Made by a program: the position numbers and the translations under genes. A DNA stretch of 64,000 nt from Maribellus sediminis (lineage in GTDB: Bacteria; Bacteroidota; Bacteroidia; Bacteroidales; Prolixibacteraceae). The notes below the pieces were generated by a model that was not told the origin of the DNA, searched no databases, and worked only from the letters and a program-made list of their open reading frames with translations. Location of the stretch: assembly GCF_011799805.1 (NCBI RefSeq), contig NZ_WXUB01000008.1, forward strand, positions 62,001-126,000. Direction: 5' to 3'. Of this stretch, positions 43,876 through 52,711 are shown piece after piece. Every line of letters starts with the position of its first letter. The first letter of the stretch is position 1.

Positions 43876-44493
43876 ATGAAGATTTTAAAAGAAATATCGC
43901 AACTTGATTTTGAAAAAGGAGATGGATTAATTCCTGCCATCATTCAGGATGCAGAAACAAACAATGTATTAATGCTGGGCTACATGAACAGCGAAGCGTT
44001 GGCAAAAACCCAGGTTAGCGGAAAAGTAACCTTTTTTAGCCGCTCGAAAAACCGTTTGTGGACAAAAGGCGAAGAGTCGGGTAACTTTTTGCATGTTATC
44101 TCAATAGGTGTTGATTGCGACAACGATACCCTTTTAATCAAGGTTCATCCGGCGGGTCCGGTTTGCCACACCGGTACAGATACTTGTTTCGAAGAAGTAA
44201 ATGCATCCAACGAAATATTGTTCCTGAGTTACCTTCAGGATTTTATCGACAACCGTAAGATTGATATGCCCGAAGGTTCTTACACTACTTCCTTATTTCA
44301 AAAAGGAACACGTAAAATCACACAAAAAGTTGGCGAGGAAGCGGTTGAAACCATTATTGGTGCAATGGCAAACGATGACGAAAACTTTATTTACGAAGCC
44401 GGAGATCTTTTGTATCATCTGATTGTTTTGCTGGCACATAAAGGATACCGCATCGAAGACATTGTTCGCGAACTGCGCAAACGCCACAAATAA
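43876..44493 (+). CDS. hisIE: Bifunctional phosphoribosyl-AMP cyclohydrolase / phosphoribosyl-ATP pyrophosphatase
   Basis: 205 residues from ATG 43876; an in-frame ATG 81 nt upstream would add 27 residues unlike the family. The HisI half (1-110) has VDCDNDTLLIKVHPAGPVCHTGTDTCF with the metal-binding Asp/Cys set. The HisE half has KITQKVGEEAVETIIGAMANDDENFIYEAGDLLYHLIVLL, read in pieces. It catalyses steps 2 and 3 of histidine synthesis. The 144-nt spacer to hisF holds two hairpins, 43782-43804 and 43812-43835. Confidence 0.95.
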   Translation: MKILKEISQLDFEKGDGLIPAIIQDAETNNVLMLGYMNSEALAKTQVSGKVTFFSRSKNRLWTKGEESGNFLHVISIGVDCDNDTLLIKVHPAGPVCHTGTDTCFEEVNASNEILFLSYLQDFIDNRKIDMPEGSYTTSLFQKGTRKITQKVGEEAVETIIGAMANDDENFIYEAGDLLYHLIVLLAHKGYRIEDIVRELRKRHK

Positions 44494-44644
44494 ATATCCG
44501 GAAAAGATCAGGATAAATGCTTTGGCTTTATTGTTGAATAAAAGCCTATGTTCAAAAAGCTTTTCTATAACATAGTTAAGTAACATAGTTGTAAAACATT
44601 GCCAATTAATGTGTTGCACGCTGGTTTTTCTGTGTTGGAGTCCT

Positions 44645-44652
44645 TAGTTTTG
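44645..44652 (+). promoter_or_regulatory. -7 element upstream of the 226-residue hypothetical gene
   Basis: TAGTTTTG matches TAnnTTTG, 30 nt before the ATG. The spacer also contains the tandem word TAACATAGTT twice (44569-44594). Confidence 0.5.
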
Positions 44653-44682
44653 TATTAACTGCTAATCGATAAAATCCGTATT

Positions 44683-45363
44683 ATGGAAACTCTAACCGTT
44701 TGTTCAACCAGTGTGGCCACTGTTTTGGCTTGTCAGAAAATTGCCCGGACGTTTAAGGAGAACATTTTTGAGCTATCGAGTGTGCGTTCGGAATGGGATA
44801 TGGAATATGCCATTTCGTTAAATGTATGGATCGATGACACCATTGAAAAGCATTATGCCGATTCTTTGGATGCTTTGGAAAATGAGCGTTACAGGCAATG
44901 GCACGAAATTATGGTTGCCGCATTACAGCACCTGAAAGTTTTACGCGCTTCAGTTAAAATCGATTTCAAGAACGATAAGGAGTTTTTAAGAGACTTCTTT
45001 GAAAGAACAGGTTATAACGCCTATTTCAGCGATGCAAAAAATGGTGATCACCTCGGTCTGTTCAATTTTCTGAAAACTTTTGCCGCCAATATCGATGAGA
45101 ATACGCGTCAGAAAATTGTTGAACGTGGTACTGTAGACGCACTATTCGACAAAATATTGGCTTGTGCTAACCGTGTAAATGAATTCAGAGATTGCTTTGT
45201 TGCCCTCGAAGGCGACGCCGTTCTCGATAATTATGGAAAGAAAGAGGTGGCCAGCATTTACACTACCATTCAGGATATTTGTCGGGTGGCTATTGCCTAT
45301 TATCAATTCGATCCCGATAAAAGATGCGGATTTAGCTATTACAAAGTACTCGTGAACCTGTAG
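44683..45363 (+). CDS. Hypothetical helical protein, 226 residues
   Basis: I do not recognise a family. The protein is soluble, probably mostly helical, with acidic/aromatic stretches (SEWDMEYAISLNVWIDDTIEKHYADSL; REFF-like FLRDFFERTGYNAYFSDAKNGDHLG) and no signal peptide despite a hydrophobic start (VCSTSVATVLACQKIA). It has its own -7 element and is followed by two hairpins, so it is probably monocistronic. Codon use looks like its neighbours. Confidence 0.75.
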   Translation: METLTVCSTSVATVLACQKIARTFKENIFELSSVRSEWDMEYAISLNVWIDDTIEKHYADSLDALENERYRQWHEIMVAALQHLKVLRASVKIDFKNDKEFLRDFFERTGYNAYFSDAKNGDHLGLFNFLKTFAANIDENTRQKIVERGTVDALFDKILACANRVNEFRDCFVALEGDAVLDNYGKKEVASIYTTIQDICRVAIAYYQFDPDKRCGFSYYKVLVNL

Positions 45364-45393
45364 TTTTTTATACCTAATAATTAACATGATTTG

Positions 45394-45430
45394 AATCAGT
45401 CTGGCTGTATATCGGCCGGGCTGATTTTTT
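45394..45430 (+). terminator. Terminator of the 226-residue gene
   Basis: 12-bp stem (45394-45405 with 45415-45426, three G-T pairs), 8-nt loop, then TTTTTT. Confidence 0.75.
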
Positions 45431-45436
45431 TAAAAG

Positions 45437-45478
45437 AAAAAGCCGTTAAAGTTCAACTTTAACGGCTTTTTCTTTTTT
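45437..45478. terminator. Bidirectional terminator between 226-residue gene and queA
   Basis: Near-perfect palindrome AAAAAGCCGTTAAAGTT / AACTTTAACGGCTTTTT (45437-45453, 45455-45471) with T-runs on both strands; 14 nt beyond the queA stop. Confidence 0.88.
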
Positions 45479-45491
45479 TGTCGTTCTGGCT

Positions 45492-46541
45492 CTATATAAT
45501 CAGCATAGCATCGCCATAAGTACCAAATCGGTAGTTTTCTTTTATGGCGGAGTGGTATGCTTCCATCACGAAGTCGTAACCGCCAAAAGCAGCAACCATC
45601 ATCAAAAGGGTTGAGTAGGGGAGGTGGAAGTTGGTGATCATGGAGTTCGCAACACTGAATTCGTAAGGAGGGAAAATAAATTTATTGGTCCATCCTTCAA
45701 ACGGCTTCAGGAATCCCTGGGTTGAAACAGAACTTTCGAGCGTACGCATTACAGTAGTTCCAACTGCGCAAACGTTTCTTTTACTCTCTTTTGCACTGTT
45801 TACCATGTTGCAGGCTTCGTCTCTGATCCAAATCTGTTCCGAATCCATTTTGTGTTTTGTAAGGTCTTCCACATCTACGCTACGGAAGTTACCCAAACCA
45901 ACATGAAGGGTGATGTAAGCAAAATCAACTCCTTTTATTTCCAGACGCTTTAGCAACTCGCGGCTAAAGTGCAAACCTGCAGTTGGTGCAGCAACGGCTC
46001 CTTCGTGTTTTGCGAAAATAGTCTGGTAACGGTCTTTGTCTTCAGGTTGAACCTGACGATTGATAAATTTTGGAAGCGGTGTTTCTCCAAGGCTGTACAA
46101 AGTATCTTTAAATTCGTCGTAAGGGCCGTCGAACAAAAAGCGCAGTGTTCGTCCACGCGATGTAGTGTTGTCGATTACCTCGGCAACCAGTAAATCATCG
46201 TCGCCAAAATACAGTTTGTTTCCAATACGTATTTTACGAGCAGGATCAACCAGAACGTCCCAAAGCCGCTGTTCGCGGTTTAGTTCACGAAGCAGGAACA
46301 CTTCGATTTCGGCACCCGTTTTTTCCTTGTTCCCGTATAAACGAGCCGGAAATACTTTTGTATCGTTAAAAACGAAAACGTCTTTATCATCAAAATAATC
46401 AAGCACATCTTTAAACAGTCGATGCTCGATGGTACGGTTTGCTCTGTTCAAAACCATCAATCTCGATTCGTCGCGGTTGTCGGCCGGATGTAAAGCAATT
46501 TTCTCCGGGCTAAGTTCATACTTGAATTTTGATAACTTCAT
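45492..46541 (-). CDS. queA: S-adenosylmethionine:tRNA ribosyltransferase-isomerase
   Basis: 349 residues. QueA transfers the ribosyl part of SAM to 7-aminomethyl-7-deazaguanine in tRNA, giving epoxyqueuosine. Landmarks are the N-terminal [23 protein letters not shown], read in pieces, [31 protein letters not shown] and [13 protein letters not shown]. The length matches the family (about 345). It ends the minus-strand run ftsX-DUF3098-uppP-truB-queA; a 202-nt gap separates it from truB. Confidence 0.96.
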   Translation of the reverse strand: MKLSKFKYELSPEKIALHPADNRDESRLMVLNRANRTIEHRLFKDVLDYFDDKDVFVFNDTKVFPARLYGNKEKTGAEIEVFLLRELNREQRLWDVLVDPARKIRIGNKLYFGDDDLLVAEVIDNTTSRGRTLRFLFDGPYDEFKDTLYSLGETPLPKFINRQVQPEDKDRYQTIFAKHEGAVAAPTAGLHFSRELLKRLEIKGVDFAYITLHVGLGNFRSVDVEDLTKHKMDSEQIWIRDEACNMVNSAKESKRNVCAVGTTVMRTLESSVSTQGFLKPFEGWTNKFIFPPYEFSVANSMITNFHLPYSTLLMMVAAFGGYDFVMEAYHSAIKENYRFGTYGDAMLII

Positions 46542-46743
46542 CTCGTTAATTTTTTAATTTCTTTGTTTACTCGATGCCTGCCATTTAAAGGCAGGTAATT
46601 TGCCGCGACCGATCGTTTTACTCATCTGGAAAACTTTCAATCCCGGCTTTTCTATTTTATTTTTTTCGAATTCAGGTTATTTGCAAAAATAATACAGATC
46701 TGTGGTTTTTGTTCAAAGTTCTCTGTCTACGAAATAAAATTCG

Positions 46744-47454
46744 TTAGGATACATCAATTTTCAAATTTTCAAGAAAATAATCTACTTTAAACGCATTATC
46801 CAGATCGAATTCGCCAACCCTGGTTCGTTCTAATCCTGTTAAATAGGCTCCGCAGTTTAAGGCTTCACCAATATCACGTGCCAGTGCACGAATATAGGTG
46901 CCTTTTCCACACGTAACCCGCAGTTTTATAAATGGTAGATCGAAATTTTCAATTTCAACCTCATGTATAACAATTTTTTTGGCTTGAAGTTTTACCTCTT
47001 CGCCACTCCTTGCGTAATCAAAAGCACGTTTGCCTTTCACTTTTACCGCCGAAAATACCGGTGGTACCTGTTCAATTTCTCCAATAAATCCTGAAAGAAC
47101 ATCCTTCAAGAGCTCTTTGGTCACATGCGAATAATCCTGAGTCGAGTCCTCTTCCGTCTCAAGATCGAACGAAGGAGTTGTCGCACCAACTTTCAGTGTG
47201 GCCACATATTCTTTTTCAGTAGCCTGAATGCTCTCTATTCTTTTGGTAGCTTTGCCTGTGCACAACACGATTACTCCTGTTGCCAGCGGATCGAGGGTGC
47301 CTGCATGTCCTACCTTAAGTTTTTTAACGCCCATCATTCTGCAAAGTTCGTAACGTACTTTATTGACAACATCAAACGAAGTCCAGTTCAAATCTTTGTG
47401 AAACACTAAAATCTCTCCGGCGGGAAAGTCGTATTTTTTTTTGAACTCGGGCAT
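46744..47454 (-). CDS. truB: tRNA pseudouridine-55 synthase
   Basis: 236 residues from ATG 47454; the frame extends upstream into uppP but is not supported there. It makes pseudouridine at position 55 of the T-loop. The catalytic Asp lies in VGHAGTLDPLATGVIVLCTGKATK, read in pieces. EKEYVATLKVGATTPSFDLE, PPVFSAVKVKGKRAFDYAR and CGKGTYIRALARDIGEAL are family motifs. The short length (no PUA tail) is normal for Bacteroidota TruB. It lies 44 nt after the uppP stop. Confidence 0.95.
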   Translation of the reverse strand: MPEFKKKYDFPAGEILVFHKDLNWTSFDVVNKVRYELCRMMGVKKLKVGHAGTLDPLATGVIVLCTGKATKRIESIQATEKEYVATLKVGATTPSFDLETEEDSTQDYSHVTKELLKDVLSGFIGEIEQVPPVFSAVKVKGKRAFDYARSGEEVKLQAKKIVIHEVEIENFDLPFIKLRVTCGKGTYIRALARDIGEALNCGAYLTGLERTRVGEFDLDNAFKVDYFLENLKIDVS

Positions 47455-47498
47455 ATATAAGGCTCTGTTATTCAGAGTATTGTAAAAATTTTCAAAAA

Positions 47499-48278
47499 TC
47501 AGGCTGCAAAGATAGCAATTAGGCCGATAACCGCGCAATAAATGGCGAAATAAATGAGTTTACCCCGCTTCACAATTTTTATCATCCACGAGCATGCAGC
47601 CAGTCCGGTCAGGAAGGCTGCAACAAAACCGGCCAGTAAATTAACCACATTGGCATGCTGGGTTGTAAGCTCTCCTCTAAAAATATCGAGCACTGCAGCA
47701 CCAATTATCGGAATCAGCACCATTAGAAATGAGAATCGTGCTACTTCTTCTTTCTTTATTTTCAATAATATACCCGTGGCGATTGTCGATCCGCTTCTGG
47801 AAATACCAGGTAAAACGGCCATAGTTTGAGCGATGCCAATAATAAATGCTTTAGCAAACGTGATTTCTTTATTGCTCTGCTTTACATAGACGGTTAGTGT
47901 GAGCAGTGTAGCCGTAAAGAGCAACATTATGCCTACAAAAAACAGGTTGCCTGTAAACAAACTCTCTATTTCTTCTTTAAATAGAAGCCCCACAATAACG
48001 ATTGGCACGGATGAAAACAGCAACATGGCAACGTATTTTGTTGAAGCGTTCCATTCAAACTTATACAGATCTTTTAACAAAGCGCCAATATCCTTTCGGA
48101 ACACTACAATTGTACTAAGCACCGTTGCCACGTGTACATCGAGTACAAAAAGCAGGTTGTTTTCATTTTTTATTCCCAAAAGCGAATGACCAATTTCAAG
48201 GTGTCCGCTCGAGCTGATAGGTAAAAATTCGGTAAGTCCCTGGATAATTCCTAGAAGAAACGCCTGGAATACATTCAT
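47499..48278 (-). CDS. uppP: Undecaprenyl-diphosphate phosphatase
   Basis: 259-residue polytopic membrane protein, also called BacA. It recycles the lipid carrier of cell-wall synthesis and gives low-level bacitracin resistance. The active-site motifs are LTEFLPISSSGHLEIGHSLLG near the N-terminus and VLPGISRSGSTIATG at about residue 157. Length and about eight membrane segments fit. It lies 15 nt downstream of the DUF3098 gene and is followed by truB. Confidence 0.96.
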   Translation of the reverse strand: MNVFQAFLLGIIQGLTEFLPISSSGHLEIGHSLLGIKNENNLLFVLDVHVATVLSTIVVFRKDIGALLKDLYKFEWNASTKYVAMLLFSSVPIVIVGLLFKEEIESLFTGNLFFVGIMLLFTATLLTLTVYVKQSNKEITFAKAFIIGIAQTMAVLPGISRSGSTIATGILLKIKKEEVARFSFLMVLIPIIGAAVLDIFRGELTTQHANVVNLLAGFVAAFLTGLAACSWMIKIVKRGKLIYFAIYCAVIGLIAIFAA

Positions 48279-48293
48279 TCGTTTGCGGGGGTA

Positions 48294-48551
48294 TTACTGT
48301 TCTTCTTTTGGTTTTTTCATGATGGCGTAAATCTCGAAAACAAAGCCAATAAATAACAGTATAGGGGCTAAGGTAATTCTGCGGAAACTGAAAATGTCTT
48401 CACTGAACACATTCGGATCGTCGCTGCCGCCACCAGCCATTAAAATAAAACCCAGCACGATAATGGCGAAGCCGATAGCCAGTAGTTTATAGTTTTCTTT
48501 TCCCAGCGCAAATCCACTGGTCTCTTTTATTTCTTTCGATTTTTTTGCCAT
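48294..48551 (-). CDS. DUF3098 membrane protein
   Basis: 85 residues with two transmembrane helices (KLLAIGFAIIVLGFILMAGGG and ITLAPILLFIGFVFEIYAIM) separated by a short DDPNVFSEDIFSF loop. DUF3098 is a small Bacteroidota family almost always next to ftsX and uppP, as here. Its role is unknown; the context suggests cell division or envelope assembly. It begins 29 nt after the ftsX stop. Confidence 0.9.
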   Translation of the reverse strand: MAKKSKEIKETSGFALGKENYKLLAIGFAIIVLGFILMAGGGSDDPNVFSEDIFSFRRITLAPILLFIGFVFEIYAIMKKPKEEQ

Positions 48552-48580
48552 TGTTTCTGATATAGATGGGGTAAAGATAA

Positions 48581-49459
48581 TTAATAAAATAATTCATCAA
48601 ATTTAAGCCGGAGGAATTTGTTCAGCACGAGCCAGGTTGATAACAGCGAGATAACGAAGCCCAGAGTAAATACCGTAATAACAACAACAGCTACAATTTG
48701 AAGTTCTGTAGTGTTTATGTTGCCAAATAATTCGGTTTGATAAAAATAGATACCAGAAAGTAATATCAGATTTGCCAATACGCCACCAATACCTCCCAGC
48801 CATAAACTGCGTTTTAAGAACGGTTTTCTGATGTAGCTTTTACTTGCGCCTACCATTTGCATGGTGTTGATGATAAACCGTTGCGAATAAATGAGCAGGC
48901 GGATGGTATTATTTATCAGGCCAAAAAAGATGAAAGTTAGCAATCCGCTGACGATCAGTAACAACAAGCTTATTTTCCTGACATTCTCGTTAATTAAAGT
49001 GGCCAGGTTTTTCTGAAAATACACTTCTTCCACTTGTGGGTAGTTGAGGAACTTTTGTTCCAGCATTTTCAAACTGTCGCTATTTGTATAGGCGGCATAA
49101 AGTTTTAATTCGATGGATGAGAACAAGGGATTTTGCCCCAGAAATCCGGTGAAATCCTCGCCCAGTTCTTCGCTCAATTCCCGGGCTGCGGTTTCTTTGT
49201 CGATGTACCGGGTTGATTTTACGTAGTTGCTCAGCGACAGTACTTTTTCGAGCCGGATGATTTCCACTTCTTTCAGGTCGTCTTTTAAAACCAGTGTCAA
49301 TCCGATTTGCTCTCGGACATATTCTGATAAACGGCGGGCGTTAATAAGCACAAAACTAAGCATGCCTAGCAAAACGAGGATCAGTGTGATGTTCACCAGC
49401 GAGGTGATCCACGAGTTGCGGAAACGTTTTTTAATTTTTTTGGGTTTGTGCTGTTGCAT
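48581..49459 (-). CDS. ftsX: Cell division permease-like protein FtsX
   Basis: 292 residues from ATG 49459, preceded by AAGGAAAT. A TTG 27 nt upstream overlaps a -7 promoter element and is rejected. The layout is a cytosolic tail, TM1 (SLVNITLILVLLGMLSFVL), a periplasmic domain (GLTLVLKDDLKEVEIIRLEKVL...), then three helices in the C-terminal half. With FtsE, encoded elsewhere, it controls peptidoglycan hydrolases at the septum. Confidence 0.93.
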   Translation of the reverse strand: MQQHKPKKIKKRFRNSWITSLVNITLILVLLGMLSFVLINARRLSEYVREQIGLTLVLKDDLKEVEIIRLEKVLSLSNYVKSTRYIDKETAARELSEELGEDFTGFLGQNPLFSSIELKLYAAYTNSDSLKMLEQKFLNYPQVEEVYFQKNLATLINENVRKISLLLLIVSGLLTFIFFGLINNTIRLLIYSQRFIINTMQMVGASKSYIRKPFLKRSLWLGGIGGVLANLILLSGIYFYQTELFGNINTTELQIVAVVVITVFTLGFVISLLSTWLVLNKFLRLKFDELFY

Positions 49460-49483
49460 ATTTCCTTGTATAGCCGAGCTTAG

Positions 49484-49491
49484 CAAATGTA
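49484..49491 (-). promoter_or_regulatory. -7 element of ftsX
   Basis: TACATTTG on the minus strand (consensus TAnnTTTG), 24 nt before ATG 49459; no clear -33 element. Confidence 0.5.
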
Positions 49492-49821
49492 AGTAATTAT
49501 ATAGAATGCCCGTGGAAGAACCCGAAAATGATTTTCGATCCTGGTTGGCATGTAGTTACAGGTTTGTTAATTCTGGTTTAATGGAATCGTATCAATCGCA
49601 TCCATATATTCTTTGTTGTAATGATAAGATTGATATGATTGGGTGGATGGATGAGATTGAATAAAACTGCATCAATCTGTTTCAATCTTATAATCAATCT
49701 TCTCTGGCTGGTTCAGTTAATAAAACTGCTATTCAATAAGTATCCTTGGCTCTTTTTTTACAATAGAATTTAACCTCTTGAAACAACCACGTTAACTTAT
49801 TGAAAATTTGAAGGTTATTTC
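49492..49821. other. Gene-free spacer between ftsX and the rplM promoter
   Basis: No coding frame is convincing. The stretch 49600-49700 is dense in GATTGA/TCAATC words, and ATAAGATTGA (49624-49633) has an inverted copy at 49682-49691, which could form a long hairpin. Otherwise nothing recognised. Confidence 0.6.
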
Positions 49822-49852
49822 TTTGGAATTACAAAAAAAGAAAATACTTTTG
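49822..49852 (+). promoter_or_regulatory. Promoter of the rplM-rpsI operon
   Basis: TTTG (49822-49825), a 19-nt spacer and TACTTTTG (49845-49852): exact consensus. It gives a leader of about 140 nt before rplM. Confidence 0.9.
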
Positions 49853-49857
49853 CAGTC

Positions 49858-49998
49858 CCGATTATTATCCTTAGAGATAAGGAGTGTAAATAGTTGATTT
49901 TCTTGAGGTAAGCTTGTCTGATGATAAAATTCCGTTGAGTCAGAAATTAGCAGCCGATGGTAAATCATTTGTGTTGAATACATAAAAAATAGAAAAAA
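49858..49998 (+). promoter_or_regulatory. rplM 5' leader, possible r-protein regulatory RNA
   Basis: About 140 nt of untranslated leader, unusually long next to such a strong promoter. It starts with hairpin TCCTTA-GAGA-TAAGGA (49868-49883). L13 leaders that bind L13 are known in other bacteria; a match to one of those could not be tested. Confidence 0.4.
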
Positions 49999-50451
49999 GT
50001 GGACACACTTAGTTATAAAACGATTTCGGCAAACAAAGAAACTGCTAGTAAAGAGTGGGTTTTGGTTGATGCTGAAGGACTTGTTTTGGGAAGAATGGCA
50101 AGTGAAGTTGCCAAAATCCTGAAAGGGAAAAACAAAGCAAATTTTACTCCGCATGCCGATTGTGGAGATTACGTAATTGTGATTAATGCTGAGAAAGTAG
50201 TTTTGACCGGTAAAAAAATGGCTGACAAACAATATGTTCGTCACTCAGGTTACCCGGGAGGACAAACTTTCCAAAATCCTCAGGACATTTTAGCTAAATA
50301 TCCTGAGCGTCTGGTTGAAAAAGCTGTTAAAGGTATGTTGCCTAAAAACAAATTGGGCCGTCAGCTTTTCAGAAATTTACATGTAGTTATTGGTGCTGAG
50401 CACAAATACGAAGCTCAGAAACCAAAAGTTGTTGACTTAAAAAGTAAATAA
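49999..50451 (+). CDS. rplM: 50S ribosomal protein L13
   Basis: 150 residues with a GTG start at 49999 (MDTLSYKTISANKE). The conserved blocks are WVLVDAEGLVLGRMASEVAKIL and GDYVIVINAEKVVLTGKK, then the RHSGYPGG motif and AVKGMLPKNKLGRQLFRNLHV. It is part of the large subunit and binds 23S rRNA early in assembly. rpsI follows after 5 nt, the near-universal rplM-rpsI pair. Confidence 0.98.
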   Translation: MDTLSYKTISANKETASKEWVLVDAEGLVLGRMASEVAKILKGKNKANFTPHADCGDYVIVINAEKVVLTGKKMADKQYVRHSGYPGGQTFQNPQDILAKYPERLVEKAVKGMLPKNKLGRQLFRNLHVVIGAEHKYEAQKPKVVDLKSK

Positions 50452-50456
50452 ACAAG

Positions 50457-50843
50457 ATGGAAGTAGTAAATACATTAGGACGTAGAAAATCAGCAGTAGC
50501 CCGCATTTACGTTAGCGAAGGTAAAGGAAACATTACCATCAATAAAAGAGAACTTAAAGAATACTTCCCTTCAGAAATTCTGCAGTACATTGTATTGCAG
50601 CCTCTGAATTTGCTGGAAGTTTCTGAGAAGTACGACATCAAAATTAACCTCGACGGAGGTGGCCCAAAAGGACAGGCAGAAGCCGTACGTTTGGCCATCA
50701 CACGTGCGTTAATTGAAATCGATGCGGAAGCAAGACCACAGCTGAAAGCTGCAGGATTCGTAACAAGGGATCCACGTGAGGTTGAACGTAAAAAACCTGG
50801 ACAGCCAAAAGCAAGGAAACGTTTCCAATTCTCAAAACGTTAA
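50457..50843 (+). CDS. rpsI: 30S ribosomal protein S9
   Basis: 128 residues: NTLGRRKSAVARIYVSEGKGNITINKRELKEYFP, in pieces, then GGGPKGQAEAVRLAITRAL and the basic tail RKKPGQPKARKRFQFSKR that reaches the ribosomal P site. Length is typical. It is encoded 5 nt after rplM and followed by a 96-nt spacer before rpsB that contains a hairpin. Confidence 0.98.
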   Translation: MEVVNTLGRRKSAVARIYVSEGKGNITINKRELKEYFPSEILQYIVLQPLNLLEVSEKYDIKINLDGGGPKGQAEAVRLAITRALIEIDAEARPQLKAAGFVTRDPREVERKKPGQPKARKRFQFSKR

Positions 50844-50882
50844 TATTATTATTCACTTATATGGATCTAAAACGGCTGAGAT

Positions 50883-50898
50883 CTCCGGAATACCGGGG
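50883..50898 (+). promoter_or_regulatory. Hairpin in the rpsB leader
   Basis: CTCCGG-AATA-CCGGGG hairpin in the rpsI-rpsB spacer, about 40 nt before the rpsB ATG. rpsB leaders that bind S2 are known in other phyla; relation unproven. Confidence 0.3.
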
Positions 50899-50939
50899 CT
50901 ACTGAGCGGTTGCTTTTAGGACATAGAAAAAGTAAAAAG

Positions 50940-51725
50940 ATGCCAAGAACAAATTTTCAGGAATTATTGGATGCAGGTGCACATTTTGGTCACCTGAAAA
51001 GAAAGTGGAACCCGAACATGGAGCCTTATATCTTCATGGAAAAAAACGGTATCCACATTATCGATCTTCAAAAAACAGTTGTTAAGATCGACGAGTCGGC
51101 AGCTGCCATCAAGCAGATTGCAAAATCAGGCCGCAAAATCTTATTTGTAGCAACTAAAAAACAAGCCAAAGAACTTGTTTCCGATTTAGTTAAAAGCGTG
51201 GGAATGCCTTACGTTACTGAGCGTTGGCCTGGAGGTATGCTTACTAACTTCCCAACCATCCGTAAAGCGGTGAAGAAAATGATCTCCATCGACAAAATGA
51301 TGAAGGATACCAGCTGGGATAACCTTTCAAAACGCGAAAAACTGCAAATCACTCGTCAGCGTGCAAAACTGGAAAAAGTGTTGGGTTCAATTTCCGACCT
51401 TACCCGTTTGCCTGCTGCATTGTTCGTAGTTGACGTACTGAAAGAAAAAATCGCAGTTCGCGAAGCTAAGAAACTTGGAATCCCTGTATTTGCTATCGTT
51501 GATACCAACTCGAATCCGGACGATGTAGATTTCGTAATTCCTGCCAACGACGATGCTTCACAATCAATCCGTTTAATTGTAAGCGAAATGGTAGAAGCCA
51601 TTCGCGAAGGATTGAGCGAACGCAAAGTTGAAAAGGATAAAGAAGAAGCTGAAGCTGGCGATTCGAAGAAAAAAGCAAAAGCTAAAGTAGCCGACGACGA
51701 GGACGAAGATTCTGAAGAAGAATAA
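50940..51725 (+). CDS. rpsB: 30S ribosomal protein S2
   Basis: 261 residues from ATG 50940; TTG 30 nt earlier is not supported. Family blocks are LLDAGAHFGHLKRKWNPNMEPYIF, read in pieces, VATKKQAKELV, ERWPGGMLTNFPTIRKAVKKM and PVFAIVDTNSNPDDVDFVIPANDDA. The C-terminus carries an acidic extension (KVADDEDEDSEEE), common in Bacteroidota. rpsB is followed by tsf in the standard order. Confidence 0.98.
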   Translation: MPRTNFQELLDAGAHFGHLKRKWNPNMEPYIFMEKNGIHIIDLQKTVVKIDESAAAIKQIAKSGRKILFVATKKQAKELVSDLVKSVGMPYVTERWPGGMLTNFPTIRKAVKKMISIDKMMKDTSWDNLSKREKLQITRQRAKLEKVLGSISDLTRLPAALFVVDVLKEKIAVREAKKLGIPVFAIVDTNSNPDDVDFVIPANDDASQSIRLIVSEMVEAIREGLSERKVEKDKEEAEAGDSKKKAKAKVADDEDEDSEEE

Positions 51726-51762
51726 AGATTATTAAGAATAAAAATTTAAAAAAGATTTTAAT

Positions 51763-52590
51763 ATGTCTTTTACAACAGCCGACGTAGTAAAACTGCGTAA
51801 AGTATCAGGAGCAGGGATGATGGATTGCAAAAATGCCCTGAAAGAAGCCGATGGTAACTTCGAGAGAGCACTGGAAATTATCCGTGAAAAGGGAAAACTT
51901 ATTGCTAACAAACGTGCCGACAGAGACGCTGCTGAAGGTGTTGCACTGGCAAAAGTTACCGAAGACGGTAAATTTGGTGCCCTGGTTGTACTGAATTGCG
52001 AAACAGACTTTGTGGCTAAAAACGAAAGCTTTGTTGCATTTGCTGAAAGAATTCTGGATGCAGCTATCGATAATAAAGTTGAAAGTTTGGAAGCGCTTAA
52101 AGCAATCGAACTCGACGGAACCGCTATTGAAGCTCTTGTTACTGAACAAACCGGTGTTACAGGTGAGAAACTTGATCTTTCTTACTTCAAATGTTTAGCC
52201 GACGAAACTGTTGTGCCTTACATTCACCCGGGTAACAAACTGGCTACTTTGGTAAGTTTCAACAAAGCAGCTGTTGCCGAAAACGTTGCTAAAGACGTTG
52301 CAATGCAAGTTGCTGCAATGGCTCCAATCGCTGTCGACGAATCTTCTATTCCACAGTCAGAAATTGATAAAGAGCTTGAATTCGCCAAAGAGAAATACCG
52401 TAAGGAAGGAAAACCTGAAGATATGATTGAAAAAATCGCTTTGGGTTCACTCAACAAATGGTACAAAGACGTTACGCTTTTGAACCAAACTTACGTGAAA
52501 GACGGAAAAATTTCTATCAAAGATTTCTTGAAGCAAAACGATGCTGGTTTAACAGTTACAGCTTTCGATCGCTACACTTTGAATGCGTAA
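51763..52590 (+). CDS. tsf: Elongation factor Ts
   Basis: 275 residues. It exchanges GDP for GTP on EF-Tu. The N-terminal UBA-like domain (VVKLRKVSGAGMMDCKNALKEADG) is followed by the EF-Tu contact TDFVAKN (about residue 81) and a shortened core. VAAMAPIAVDESSIP and the C-terminal FLKQNDAGLTVTAFDRYTL are conserved. A strong terminator follows 27 nt after the stop and closes the ribosomal operon. Confidence 0.97.
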   Translation: MSFTTADVVKLRKVSGAGMMDCKNALKEADGNFERALEIIREKGKLIANKRADRDAAEGVALAKVTEDGKFGALVVLNCETDFVAKNESFVAFAERILDAAIDNKVESLEALKAIELDGTAIEALVTEQTGVTGEKLDLSYFKCLADETVVPYIHPGNKLATLVSFNKAAVAENVAKDVAMQVAAMAPIAVDESSIPQSEIDKELEFAKEKYRKEGKPEDMIEKIALGSLNKWYKDVTLLNQTYVKDGKISIKDFLKQNDAGLTVTAFDRYTLNA

Positions 52591-52617
52591 TTAAAAGCTG
52601 AATAAGAAATACGAAAT

Positions 52618-52646
52618 GGCCGTTCATTTGAACGGCCTTTTTTTTT
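52618..52646 (+). terminator. Terminator of the rplM-rpsI-rpsB-tsf operon
   Basis: GGCCGTTC-ATTT-GAACGGCC followed by nine T. Confidence 0.93.
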
Positions 52647-52652
52647 GCCATT

Positions 52653-52687
52653 AAAAAAGCCACCCGCTTATGAAAGCGAATGGCTTT
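52653..52687 (-). terminator. Terminator of the T9SS-exported protein gene
   Basis: Imperfect stem AAAGCCA-CCGCTT / AAGCG-TGGCTTT (52656-52687). Read on the minus strand it is followed by six T, 24 nt past the stop. Confidence 0.8.
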
Positions 52688-52711
52688 GAAATATGTAATT
52701 CGAAAGGTTCT

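Noticed and set aside
49600-49700. CRISPR-like repetition of GATTGA words
   Set aside because: The words are 6-10 nt, irregularly spaced and in both orientations; there are no repeat-spacer units and no cas genes.
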